Below the pieces are notes generated by a model. That model saw nothing but the letters and a program-made list of their open reading frames with translations. It ran no database searches and was not told the DNA's origin. DNA of 64,000 nucleotides, from the NCBI GenBank assembly GCA_950054255.1, contig CATLOR010000003.1, positions 1 to 64,000 on the forward strand, written 5' to 3'. Of the stretch, positions 48,052 to 56,812 are shown piece after piece; position 1 is the first letter of the stretch; each line of letters starts with the position of its first letter. The translations under genes were made by a program, and so were the position numbers. This DNA comes from an uncultured Rickettsiales bacterium (GTDB lineage Bacteria; Pseudomonadota; Alphaproteobacteria; Micavibrionales; GCA-2720935).

Positions 48052-49159
48052 TTATTTTGCGCCTTTAATTTTTGAGGCAAGAGATGCTTCTAAAAACGCA
48101 TCAATATCACCGTCTAAAACGGCTTGAGATTGTGATGTTTCAACATTTGTACGAAGGTCTTTAATCATTTGATACGGATGTAACACATAAGAGCGGATTT
48201 GATGTCCCCAGCCGATATCTGTTTTCTCGCCGTGTTCGGCTTGTTTTTGTTCTTCACGTGCCTGCAACTCGCGCTCATAAAGACGGGCTTTTAACATCTT
48301 CATGGCTTCGTCTTTGTTTTTATGCTGAGAGCGCTGATTTTGACAAGCAACCACAATACCCGTTGGTTGGTGTGTAATACGCACCGCACTATCCGTTGTA
48401 TTGACGTGCTGTCCCCCAGCCCCACTTGAGCGATATGTATCAATACGCAAATCGCTTTCATCAATTTCAATATCGATGTCATCATCAATCACAGGCGATA
48501 CTGCCACAGACGAAAAACTCGTATGACGTTTCGCATTTGAATCAAAAGGAGAAATACGTACCAAGCGATGAACACCTGTTTCTGTTTTAATCCATCCATA
48601 AGCATTCTCGCCCTTAATCTCGATTGTGGCTGACTTGATACCAGCTTCCTCGCCATCATTAACGCTTAAGATATCAGCTTTAAACCCTCGTGCATTAGCC
48701 CAACGCAAATACATTCTCAGCAACATATTCGCCCAATCTTGAGCTTCAGTTCCACCAGAACCTGCATTAATTTCTAAATAGGCATCATTCCCATCAACTT
48801 CTCCAGAGAGAAGGCATTCCAATTCTTGTTTTTCTGATTTTACTTTTAATTCTTCAAGTTGCGCTTCACTTTCTGAGATAACGCCCTCGTCCTCTTCCAT
48901 CTCTGCCAACTCAATTAAATCTGATAAATCAGTTTTTTCCTGCTCAATAGCACGAATCGCCTGGATTTGTTGATCCAGACGAGTTCGTTCTTTCATTAAT
49001 TTTTGAGCATTTGACGGATCCGACCATAGTTCAGGATCCTCAGATAAAGCATTTAATTCATCAAGACGAGAACAAGCTTGCTCCCAGTCAAAGATGCCTC
49101 CTCAGCAAATCTATAGAGCTCTCAATGGCTTCTATAACTGCTTGGGTTTCTGCTTTCAT
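48052..49159 (-). CDS. prfB: Peptide chain release factor 2, with programmed +1 frameshift
   Basis: RF2 reads UGA and UAA stops. The gene is in two frames. It starts at the ATG at 49159 ([21 protein letters not shown]), runs 23 codons to CTT and meets an in-frame TGA (49088-49090). Reading then shifts +1 at CTT-TGA-C to continue [20 protein letters not shown] and the rest of the protein. A Shine-Dalgarno-like AGGAGG (49097-49102) lies three bases before the CTT slippery codon, the known layout of the RF2 autoregulatory frameshift. The stop-recognition SPF and catalytic GGQ ([10 protein letters not shown]) motifs are intact. Confidence 0.97.
49088..49102 (-). promoter_or_regulatory. RF2 programmed frameshift site
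   Basis: Read on the minus strand: AGGAGG, CAT, CTT, TGA, then C. Low RF2 lets the ribosome slip +1 at CTT instead of terminating at TGA, so RF2 level sets its own synthesis. The same arrangement (AGGGGG, TAT, CTT, TGA) is known in Escherichia coli. Confidence 0.96.
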
Positions 49160-49183
49160 GCTTTTGATATCCGTTGGTTTGAA

Positions 49184-49711
49184 TTAAGCTGCTTGCTTAA
49201 TTTCTACACCAGCACCAGATAATGTGTCAACAAACTGTGTTAAAACAGAATTTGTTTCACCATTTAATGCACCTGTGTAAACAACACCAGAAACAGATGT
49301 TTCATCACCTTCAGCAACAACAACATCCGTATCGATAACAGATGTTACAGATGAAGCATCGCCTGCTAATAATACAGGGATAGAAGCGTCAATCGCGCCA
49401 TTTAGAATTCTTTTTACATGTGCACTCTCAGTTAATTTTTCTAAGCTTGCATCACCATCAATAACGATTACGCCGTCGAAATCAGATGACAAGACATCAC
49501 CAAATGCTAAATCAACTGGAAAGTTTAAACCCCAGCCATTTACGTTTACGCCAGAAATTAACCCTGTTTCTAGAGAAATAACTTTTGTAACACCCGCTTG
49601 GCTTAGAATTGTACGTTGAACTTCTGCCATTTGTGCTTCATTAAAGCCGTTAGCAGCCATAATTGCGATTGTTTTTCCACTTAATTTTGTTGAAGATGTA
49701 TATGTTTGCAT
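49184..49711 (-). CDS. DJ-1/PfpI-like protein lacking the active cysteine
   Basis: The 175-residue protein has the flavodoxin-like start TIAIMAANGFNEAQMAEV and FDGVIVIDGDAS, as in DJ-1/PfpI proteins and the C-terminal domain of large catalases. The position of the nucleophilic cysteine reads VLLAGDAS instead of a Cys-His/Gly elbow, and there is no cysteine in the protein. It is therefore unlikely to be a DJ-1-type glyoxalase or protease. GAAAGGAACG precedes the ATG. It lies 24 bases before prfB on the same strand. Confidence 0.72.
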   Translation of the reverse strand: MQTYTSSTKLSGKTIAIMAANGFNEAQMAEVQRTILSQAGVTKVISLETGLISGVNVNGWGLNFPVDLAFGDVLSSDFDGVIVIDGDASLEKLTESAHVKRILNGAIDASIPVLLAGDASSVTSVIDTDVVVAEGDETSVSGVVYTGALNGETNSVLTQFVDTLSGAGVEIKQAA

Positions 49712-49911
49712 ATGATCTCGTTCCTTTCGTTATTATTATTTTTATTCGAACTACAGCTAAACTCATGGGATGAGAACTGTATCCTTTTGTAAAAACATAA
49801 AAAATGTTTATCGGTGAGCGTCTTTATTCCATAAAACGCACACTCATGTCAAGGGGTAATTATAAAAAATTACGTAAAAAGAGGAAACTCTTGATTTCTT
49901 TAAAAAGCCAC

Positions 49912-49941
49912 TTTACAGACTCACCCTCAATTGAGTATCTT
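49912..49941 (+). promoter_or_regulatory. Possible promoter of the OmpA-family gene
   Basis: TTTACA (49912-49917), an 18-base spacer and TATCTT (49936-49941), about 45 bases before the start at 49988. Confidence 0.45.
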
Positions 49942-49987
49942 TTAAGTACTACATGATTCACTCTTACTTCAAGGAATTATTTGCAAC

Positions 49988-50899
49988 ATGAAAAAAATTT
50001 TTACACTTGGCGCGATCCTTGCGACAACATTATCTTTATCTACTGCTGTCAACGCAAGCGATCTTTATGATTACGCAACAGGGCGTACAAATGTTGATAA
50101 ATTAAATATCGTCAAGCCTATTGGTTCTCCTTTTACACAAGCTCTCGCTTTTGAATATAAAAACCTTGCGAACTTTGAACATGATAATATGTTCGACCAT
50201 CATGATGCTGATATTTTCGCTCAAAAAGGCATTGCGGCAGCTCACGGAGAAGACATCCTTCCTGAAAATCCGAAGAATTGGAATGTGCCACCGCAAAATG
50301 TTGCACAATTAACAGAGGGACGTGCGCGTTTAATGTTAGCTTTAAACACAGGTGCAAGAGAGCGTGCTCCTATCGCTGCAGCAAAAGCTCAAGCCTCTTA
50401 TGATTGCTGGATTGAAGAGCAAGAAGAAAACTTTCAAGATAATCAAATTGCTAGCTGTAAAAGAAACTTTGACATTGTTATGAATGAATTAGAAGGAAAA
50501 ATTTCTTCTATTACAACCGCTGTTCGTGGCAAAACAGCTAATGACCAAGTTGAAATTGAAGCAGAGTTCGAACCCAAATATCGCATTTTCTTTGATCTCA
50601 ATAAAACAAGCCTGAATATGCAATCTGATGAAATCATAGAAATTGTTGCACATAAATTAAAGATGTCCCCTCATCTAAAAGCCGAAGTCGTTGGTTATGC
50701 AGATAGATCAGGTTCGGCTTCTTACAATAAGAAACTTGCTGCTAAAAGAGCTGATGCTGTGAGAATGGCTTTATTCCAAAAAGGTATTCCTGCAACACAA
50801 TTAATTACTCTTAGTCGTGGCGAAGAAGATAATTTTGTACGTACAGATGATGGACGTACAGAAGCAGGGAATAGACGCGTAGAAATTATTTTAAAATAA
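49988..50899 (+). CDS. OmpA-family peptidoglycan-associated outer-membrane protein
   Basis: A Sec signal peptide (residues 1-23, ending STAVNA) precedes about 170 residues of polar sequence with no obvious beta barrel. A C-terminal OmpA domain follows (about 195-303). The domain has FDLNKTSLNMQSDEI, VVGYADRSGS and NKKLAAKRADAVR, with NRRVEI at the end, which bind diaminopimelate in peptidoglycan. The Asp-Arg pair of the binding site is present. It probably anchors the envelope. The stop is directly followed by the apaG ATG. Confidence 0.9.
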   Translation: MKKIFTLGAILATTLSLSTAVNASDLYDYATGRTNVDKLNIVKPIGSPFTQALAFEYKNLANFEHDNMFDHHDADIFAQKGIAAAHGEDILPENPKNWNVPPQNVAQLTEGRARLMLALNTGARERAPIAAAKAQASYDCWIEEQEENFQDNQIASCKRNFDIVMNELEGKISSITTAVRGKTANDQVEIEAEFEPKYRIFFDLNKTSLNMQSDEIIEIVAHKLKMSPHLKAEVVGYADRSGSASYNKKLAAKRADAVRMALFQKGIPATQLITLSRGEEDNFVRTDDGRTEAGNRRVEIILK

Positions 50900-51301
50900 A
50901 TGAGTACCATGTATAAAAAAACAACCGACGCTATCACTGTAACTGTAGAGCCTATTTTCTTAGAGAACCAATCGCGCCCTCAAGATCATTATTTTGTCTG
51001 GGCATATCATGTCACCATCCAGAATAATAGCCTTAAGACTGTCCAAGTTAAATCGCGTTATTGGCATGTTCTAGACGCAGAAGGACGGATCAAAGAAATA
51101 CGTGGCCCAGGTATTGTTGGTGAACAACCAACATTAAAGCCAGGAGAAAGCTTTAACTATACAAGTGGAACACCTTTAGAAACCCCTTCAGGAATCATGT
51201 ATGGAACCTATTATATGATTACAGAGAACGGTGATGATTTAGACGTATCAATCCCTGCCTTCTCTCTTGATAGCCCTCACGAAGACGTTATCTATCATTA
51301 A
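50900..51301 (+). CDS. apaG: ApaG (CorD) family protein
   Basis: This 133-residue protein has the Fn3-like ApaG fold. The motifs FVWAYHVTIQNNS, VQVKSRYWHV, GPGIVGEQPTLKPGESFNYTSG and MYGTYYMI define the family; the last Gly-rich segments form its pyrophosphate-binding-like loop. The role is still debated (cobalt/magnesium resistance, ApaH-linked). It starts at the base after the OmpA-family stop, so the two are co-translated. It abuts the stop of the convergent SirB1-type gene. Confidence 0.95.
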   Translation: MSTMYKKTTDAITVTVEPIFLENQSRPQDHYFVWAYHVTIQNNSLKTVQVKSRYWHVLDAEGRIKEIRGPGIVGEQPTLKPGESFNYTSGTPLETPSGIMYGTYYMITENGDDLDVSIPAFSLDSPHEDVIYH

Positions 51302-52132
51302 TTAATCTAATAGTTTTTGGATTTCATAGATAAGAACAGAAGCCTCTTGCTGTTCCTTTGCGCTTTTTGTGTTTTTCTTATATTGCTCTAACATATCAAT
51401 CGCTTGAGAGAAATTATCAAGTTGATAGTGCAAAATACCGGCATCAAACAAAAGCTTTTCTTCATCAGGTGCAATCAGCATCATAATCTCTATTTGCTCT
51501 AGAGCTTTCTCGTAATTTTCTTCTCTGACATAACGCATTTTAATATTATTTTGTAAGCGCAATAAAAGCTCTCTATTTGATACTGCGTCATAATAAGATG
51601 AAGACAATTCTTGGTCTTGTCCCATAACCGCTTTAATGATTTGCCTTAGATCAGATGCATTTAAAATACGCCCAGCATTAAACGGATCTATCAGTTCACG
51701 TTGCCCTTCATGGGTTAAACGTACGATAAAATGCCCTGGAAAACTCAGCCCTTCAATATCCCATTTTCTAGATTTAGCTAAAATGATATATAAAATACCC
51801 AAAGCAACAGGCAAGCCTTTTTTTCGCTCTAACACATCCAACATATTGGCATTTTTTAAGTCATCATAATCATCATAATTTCCTGAGATATCAGCCTTTG
51901 CAAATAAGACATCATTTAATGCATTGATCTTATCTTCCAGACTGTTATCACTATAAACAGCAAGCTGCTTTTTCATGGTGATCACCGCATCATGCATTGC
52001 CGATAAATCATATGTTGCGGGACGCTCCAACGCACCAAGAGCCAAAGCACCTTTCAACAAATCAATCTCATCATCTTGTTGATGGCCTATTTGACTTAAC
52101 CATTCCAATGCTGTTGGGTTTTTATCCAGCAA
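51302..52132 (-). CDS. SirB1-type transglutaminase-like protein with TPR tail
   Basis: This 276-residue protein is of the SirB1 family. The core (about residues 60-180) contains INALNDVLFAKADISGNYDDYDD, RKKGLPVALGILYIIL and SFPGHFIVRL, a degenerate transglutaminase/protease-like fold without a proven activity. The C-terminal 90 residues form TPR-like helix pairs (ENYEKALEQIEIMMLIAPDE, LDNFSQAIDMLEQY). It is widespread in proteobacteria near translation genes. It lies 18 bases after the BON lipoprotein on the same strand and abuts apaG. Confidence 0.9.
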   Translation of the reverse strand: MLDKNPTALEWLSQIGHQQDDEIDLLKGALALGALERPATYDLSAMHDAVITMKKQLAVYSDNSLEDKINALNDVLFAKADISGNYDDYDDLKNANMLDVLERKKGLPVALGILYIILAKSRKWDIEGLSFPGHFIVRLTHEGQRELIDPFNAGRILNASDLRQIIKAVMGQDQELSSSYYDAVSNRELLLRLQNNIKMRYVREENYEKALEQIEIMMLIAPDEEKLLFDAGILHYQLDNFSQAIDMLEQYKKNTKSAKEQQEASVLIYEIQKLLD

Positions 52133-52150
52133 AAAAACCTCTCTTATCTC

Positions 52151-52795
52151 TTATTGTTTATCAGATGCTAATTCAGGTGTTTGTAAATTAGGAGGTGTTT
52201 CCCCTCTTAAACGGACATAGCTTATAACTTGTGTCACATAAGCTGTATTTCTTGCGTGGTCTATTACACGATCAATTTCTGCCTGATCTTGCCCGACCCC
52301 CATCAAATAAACAACGCCATTTACTGTATCAATAGAATAATTAATAGACTGAATATGTTTATCAAAGGTTATATAGCCCCTCAACTGAGTCGTAATCCAT
52401 GTATCACGCCCATATTGTGTCCAGCTACGCGGTTCATCACGGACTTGTATTTCATTAATCACTTGGCTTACACCTTCGGCTTGCCATGCTAAGCGAACAG
52501 CATCAACACGGTGATCTGGGTTATCAACGATCCCTGTGATCAAAACACGTCCATCTTGTACTGTTAAATTCAGTCTACTAAATATCTTTAAATCTTTTTT
52601 AAACCAAAAATCTGATATTTCGAGGCGAATAGCTGTATCTCTTGCTGCATTTTTTAAGCCTCCTTCTTGAGAGGCTGCCGTCCCAACTGTTGCCCCTACA
52701 CCCGCAGCTATTCCAATTGGTGAACATCCCTGCAGCGACAAAGGAGTGATAGATAATCCTAATAATAAAATAGCCAAAGATACAGGTTGTTTCAT
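52151..52795 (-). CDS. BON-domain outer-membrane lipoprotein
   Basis: A lipoprotein signal with lipobox LSLQGC (Cys24) opens this 214-residue protein. A glycine-rich linker and two BON domains follow (about 55-125 with DGRVLITGIVDNPDHRVDAVRLA, and about 130-195 with NGVVYLMGVGQDQAEIDRV). BON domains bind phospholipid or help envelope stability; DolP and OsmY are relatives. This lipoprotein often follows yraN in alphaproteobacteria, and it does so here (about 75 bases). Confidence 0.88.
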   Translation of the reverse strand: MKQPVSLAILLLGLSITPLSLQGCSPIGIAAGVGATVGTAASQEGGLKNAARDTAIRLEISDFWFKKDLKIFSRLNLTVQDGRVLITGIVDNPDHRVDAVRLAWQAEGVSQVINEIQVRDEPRSWTQYGRDTWITTQLRGYITFDKHIQSINYSIDTVNGVVYLMGVGQDQAEIDRVIDHARNTAYVTQVISYVRLRGETPPNLQTPELASDKQ

Positions 52796-52870
52796 GATAC
52801 AAACTTTCTTATTTGAAAATGGGAAATTATACTTTGATTAAACGAATCTTTCTTCAATAACTCTATAAAA

Positions 52871-53227
52871 TTACTCGCCAAAAATCCACGCCTTCTTTAA
52901 ATGCTGAGGCATGAATCCAAAACTAATCGGCATGACATCAAATCGAACTTCGCAGCGCTGAAACAAAGGTTTATTTTTTAAAAAATGTTGCGCTGTTTTC
53001 TCGATACGACGACGGGATTTAAAATCAACAGCTTCTAAAGCCTGTGCTTTTGAAACACGTTTTTTAACTTCGACAAAAACAATTAAAGACCCACGTTTTG
53101 CAATGATGTCGACCTCTCCGACTTTTGTCTTATAACGCCATTTTAATACACGATATCCTTTAAGCCACAAAAATATAAGAGCACATAATTCTGATAAAAG
53201 TCCTTTTTCATAGCTTGTCATCATCAA
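52871..53227 (-). CDS. yraN: YraN family (UPF0102) nuclease-like protein
   Basis: This small protein of 118 residues has the restriction-endonuclease-like fold of UPF0102. The catalytic motif VGEVDIIAKRGSLIVFVEVKKR contains the D-x(n)-E-x-K pattern. FKSRRRIEKTAQHFLK follows. The family has been linked to DNA processing but the substrate is not settled. It overlaps rsmI by four bases, an arrangement common in alphaproteobacteria. Confidence 0.93.
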   Translation of the reverse strand: MMMTSYEKGLLSELCALIFLWLKGYRVLKWRYKTKVGEVDIIAKRGSLIVFVEVKKRVSKAQALEAVDFKSRRRIEKTAQHFLKNKPLFQRCEVRFDVMPISFGFMPQHLKKAWIFGE

Positions 53228-54042
53228 ACCTCTTCTTTTAAAATCAAAGCACGCTCATAAATTTCTTTTTTAGAAAAATCAAAATCTTGCTCCAGATAAG
53301 AGCTAAGAGCTTTAACAGGCATAAAGGGTAGTAAGTTCCTTATTTTTTTGTCTAATGCGTCTTTATCATCCCTCTTTTCTATGAAAGGATGTATGACCAA
53401 AACAATTTCACCTTTAAGCGGCTTCTCTTCTATTCTCTGACAAAGCTCTTGGGGTAGACCGTACAACACTTCTTCGTAAAGTTTAGTAATTTCACGTACA
53501 ATTGACACAGATGCTTTAGGCATGATTTCTGTTAAAATTTGGCATGTTTCAAGCACGCGCCTAGCCGTTTCAAAAAACACCACTGTTGTATCTTGATGTA
53601 AAGCTAGCTCAAGCTGACTTCGTCTTGCTTGTGCTTTACTGTGTAGAAATCCACCAAAATAAAAACTCTGAGAGGGTTGTCCCGATAATTGTAAAGCTGT
53701 GATAACAGAAGATGCACCTGGAACACTTGTATACTCAATATCATGCTCTTGACATGCTCTAATAAGCTTATAACCAGGGTCACAAACAAGCGGACTTCCC
53801 GCATCGGAAATTAGCGCAATATCTTGCCCCTCTTTTAAAAGGTCTATGATTTTTAAACGCCAAGATTCATCTGAATGATCATGATAGGCTTTTGTTGGTG
53901 TCTTTATGCCAAAATGGGTCAGAAGAGAACGACTTGTCCTCGTATCTTCACATAAAATAAGAGATACTTTTTGCAGTGTTTCAACCGCGCGATATGTGAT
54001 ATCGCCCAAATTTCCAATTGGTGTTGCAATTAAATAAAGCAT
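53224..54042 (-). CDS. rsmI: 16S rRNA 2'-O-methyltransferase RsmI (C1402)
   Basis: RsmI methylates the ribose of C1402 in 16S rRNA at the P site. The 272-residue protein begins LYLIATPIGNLGDITYRAVE, followed by LCEDTRTSRSLL, LISDAGSPLVCDPGYKLI and VPGASSVITALQLSG, the SAM-binding and active-site segments of the family. Length and overlap with yraN are standard. The opposite-strand LpoA-like gene starts 78 bases away. Confidence 0.96.
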   Translation of the reverse strand: MLYLIATPIGNLGDITYRAVETLQKVSLILCEDTRTSRSLLTHFGIKTPTKAYHDHSDESWRLKIIDLLKEGQDIALISDAGSPLVCDPGYKLIRACQEHDIEYTSVPGASSVITALQLSGQPSQSFYFGGFLHSKAQARRSQLELALHQDTTVVFFETARRVLETCQILTEIMPKASVSIVREITKLYEEVLYGLPQELCQRIEEKPLKGEIVLVIHPFIEKRDDKDALDKKIRNLLPFMPVKALSSYLEQDFDFSKKEIYERALILKEEV

Positions 54043-54120
54043 CTCTTTGTTTTAGCATTTTATTGTGCTATGTCTATAAGAATTCAAAAAACACTATTTT
54101 TAAATGGATAAGCGTGATCT

Positions 54121-55668
54121 ATGAGTAACTATCTAAAATCGATTTGTTCTAGTATTTTCATCATTTTTGTTTCTTTGTTTCTTGTACAATGTGGTGGCGG
54201 TATGCCTTGGTCACATTCAAACAGCTCTGCAAACCCTCCTGCTGATTTGTTAAAAGAAAAAGAAGTCATCGCAAGCAATAACACGGGTGATTTATGGATC
54301 GCAGAAGATGGTCGTGTCCTTACAAAACAAGACTTCATAGAATATCCAAACGATATGCATTCTGTTTCAATGCGCTCGACCCAACAAGAATATGTAACGC
54401 GAGAATCCATTCCAACCCCTTCCGCTGAAAATTTTAAGTCTTACATCCAAGAAGGTGAAGTTACGCAAGGAACTGTTGTTCCTTACACAGATACGAAGAA
54501 ACAAGGAAAAATCAAAGTTGCTATTTTACTTCCCTTAAGTGGACAGCATGAAAAAATTGGGCAATCTCTTTTAAATGCCGCGCAAATGGCTTTATTTGAT
54601 GTTGCAGGACATTATTTCGAATTAATTCCGCGTGACACTAAAGGAACAATTGAGGGCGCACAACAAGCCGCCTCAACGGCCATACAAAACGGTGCTTCTT
54701 TTATTCTGGGCCCTCTCTTTGCTGATAATGCAAGAGCTATAAAACCTATTGCTCGTAGTGCGAATGTAAAAATGATTACATTCTCAACTGATTGGAAATT
54801 GGCAAATTCAGATACTTATGTTATGGGCTTCATGCCCTTTGACCAAGTCCGCCGTGTTATGCTGTTTGCTGCATCACAAGGCCATATTAAACAAGCCCTC
54901 TTAGCGCCTTACTCGCCTTACGGTAATGCTGTTTCTGAAACATTTAAACAAGTTTCTAAATATTACCCACAAGTTCAAACAACGATGATCGAACGCTATC
55001 GTTTAGGGGATGAGAATTTTAATGACCTTATCCGTAAATTTACAAGTTATGATGACCGCGTAAATAATCTACACGAGGCTATTACTGACCTTGAAATGAT
55101 CCCCGAAGCACAAAGAACAGACTTTGATATTAACGAACTGGCTCGCTTAAAAATTCAACATACAGAAGGTGACATCCCTTTTGACTCCATTTTGCTGCCC
55201 ATTGGCGGAACAGAGATTAGAGAATTAACATCCATCTTGAAATATTATGATGTTGATCTCAACAAAGCACGTTTTTTAGGAACAGGGTTGTGGGATACAC
55301 CTTCGGTATATAATGAAGTATCAATGCAAGGTGCATGGTTTGCTGCCCCCGCACCTGATAAAAGAGTCAAATTTGAAAGAGAGTATCGTGACATTTATGG
55401 AGAAACACCTCCACGCCTTGCTTCACTTGGCTATGATGCAACAGCGCTTTTAGCAGTGCTATCACGACAAAGCTTCACTCGTGGGCCAGAATCTCTCTTT
55501 AGTACAGAAAGCTTAACAAATCCAAATGGCTTTGCTGGGATTGACGGTATTTTCCGTTTCTCAAGAAACGGACTTGTTGAGCGTGGTTTAGCTGTTTTGG
55601 AAGTAACACAAAAAGGTCCTAAAGTTGTTTCACCAGCACCTGCTACTTTTCAAAGCGGTACTTTTTAA
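54121..55668 (+). CDS. LpoA-like penicillin-binding-protein activator lipoprotein
   Basis: This lipoprotein (lipobox LFLVQC, Cys24) has 515 residues. The body from about residue 125 (KIKVAILLPLSGQHEKIGQSLL) is a type I periplasmic binding-protein fold as in LpoA, which activates the transpeptidase PBP1A. RDTKGTIEGAQQAA, FILGPLFADNARAI and PRLASLGYDATALLAVL fit that fold. In alphaproteobacteria this gene commonly sits beside rsmI-yraN, as here. Action on a PBP has not been shown for this protein. Confidence 0.88.
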   Translation: MSNYLKSICSSIFIIFVSLFLVQCGGGMPWSHSNSSANPPADLLKEKEVIASNNTGDLWIAEDGRVLTKQDFIEYPNDMHSVSMRSTQQEYVTRESIPTPSAENFKSYIQEGEVTQGTVVPYTDTKKQGKIKVAILLPLSGQHEKIGQSLLNAAQMALFDVAGHYFELIPRDTKGTIEGAQQAASTAIQNGASFILGPLFADNARAIKPIARSANVKMITFSTDWKLANSDTYVMGFMPFDQVRRVMLFAASQGHIKQALLAPYSPYGNAVSETFKQVSKYYPQVQTTMIERYRLGDENFNDLIRKFTSYDDRVNNLHEAITDLEMIPEAQRTDFDINELARLKIQHTEGDIPFDSILLPIGGTEIRELTSILKYYDVDLNKARFLGTGLWDTPSVYNEVSMQGAWFAAPAPDKRVKFEREYRDIYGETPPRLASLGYDATALLAVLSRQSFTRGPESLFSTESLTNPNGFAGIDGIFRFSRNGLVERGLAVLEVTQKGPKVVSPAPATFQSGTF

Positions 55669-55691
55669 AACACTTAATTAAAAAATAGATA

Positions 55692-56693
55692 TTATGTTGA
55701 TAGACGTGCTTTACGGCGAAGCATTGCAAAGTCTGTAATATTTGTTGTTGAGATCTCTTGACGATCGCGAACACGTTTGAGCATTGAATCTAAAATCTCA
55801 TCGGCTACGCTCACATCACAACAGCTCTCTAATCCTTTAAAATCAGGGGCGCTGTTTGCTTCACAAATTTTGTATCCTTTTTTACCATCAAATAAAAGAT
55901 CAATCCCTGTGATATCTAAATCAAGCGTTCTAGCCGTTGCTAAAGCAAGCTCTTCTAATACAGGTGATAATTTGAAAGGACGAACACTACCGCCTTGAGA
56001 GAAGTTCGCTTTAAAACCACCATTTGCAGCACGACGTTCCATCGCTGCAACAACTTTACCATCAATAACCATGACACGTAAATCACGCCCACGACTTGTT
56101 GCAATAAACTCCTGAAACAGTAATTGAACACTGTCTTGACTTGTTTGACGGATCAATTGCATCAAATCTTCAAAATTTTGTTCATTCTCACATAAGAAAA
56201 CACCGTGACCATGTGTTCCAACCAATGTCTTAACAACAACAGGAAAGCCAATTACACGTTTAACCAGCTGAACATCCACAGGAAACTTACCAAGCATTGT
56301 TGTTGGTACAGGTAGCCCTGATTCAGCCAAGATTTGTTGTGAATGCAACTTGTCTTTCACAGACTCAACCGCTGCTGATTTATTATAGGTAGGTACACCT
56401 AAGCGCTCTAAGTGACGCAGAACAGCCATTGTGAAGTAATTCACATCACCACTAATACGTGTTAGGACAAAATCAGGAAGACGGGCAACAGTGCCATCAA
56501 TTAAAACTGAACGACGATCATCATCTGTAACAATTAAATCGAATTGCTCTGGTCTAATGACGCGCATTTGGATGTCTTTACGACGTCCAGCTTCGATTAA
56601 TCTACGCGCTTCATAAGCTCCAGGGTCGGTTCCTTCTGTGCTACCGTCAAAAATTACCCAACACTGCATTTGTTTTTCATTATCAAATATCAT
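55692..56693 (-). CDS. RimK-like ATP-grasp ligase
   Basis: This 333-residue ATP-grasp protein has SVKDKLHSQQILAESGLPVP, a lysine-rich ATP loop (VVVKTLVGTHGHGVFL), FQEFIATSRGRDLRVMVI and the metal site in DITGIDLLFDGKKGYKICEANSA. It is the RimK/glutathione-synthetase group that adds amino acids to a carboxyl end. The gshB gene is often in this region in relatives; this protein is closer to RimK in its core. The acceptor is unknown. Confidence 0.88.
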   Translation of the reverse strand: MIFDNEKQMQCWVIFDGSTEGTDPGAYEARRLIEAGRRKDIQMRVIRPEQFDLIVTDDDRRSVLIDGTVARLPDFVLTRISGDVNYFTMAVLRHLERLGVPTYNKSAAVESVKDKLHSQQILAESGLPVPTTMLGKFPVDVQLVKRVIGFPVVVKTLVGTHGHGVFLCENEQNFEDLMQLIRQTSQDSVQLLFQEFIATSRGRDLRVMVIDGKVVAAMERRAANGGFKANFSQGGSVRPFKLSPVLEELALATARTLDLDITGIDLLFDGKKGYKICEANSAPDFKGLESCCDVSVADEILDSMLKRVRDRQEISTTNITDFAMLRRKARLST

Positions 56694-56812
56694 ACCTGTT
56701 CCTTATACCACATTTTGCGCATTTAATACAAAAAGATTCAATCGCACTTGTTATTATTCTTGTTCTAGGATCCATATTATGTAAAAAATTATGGAAAAAG
56801 TCAAGCACTTTC

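Noticed and set aside
49088..49090. An in-frame TGA in prfB as a disabling mutation
   Set aside because: The stop is part of the recoding site, with AGGAGG three bases before CTT and the frame continuing perfectly in +1.
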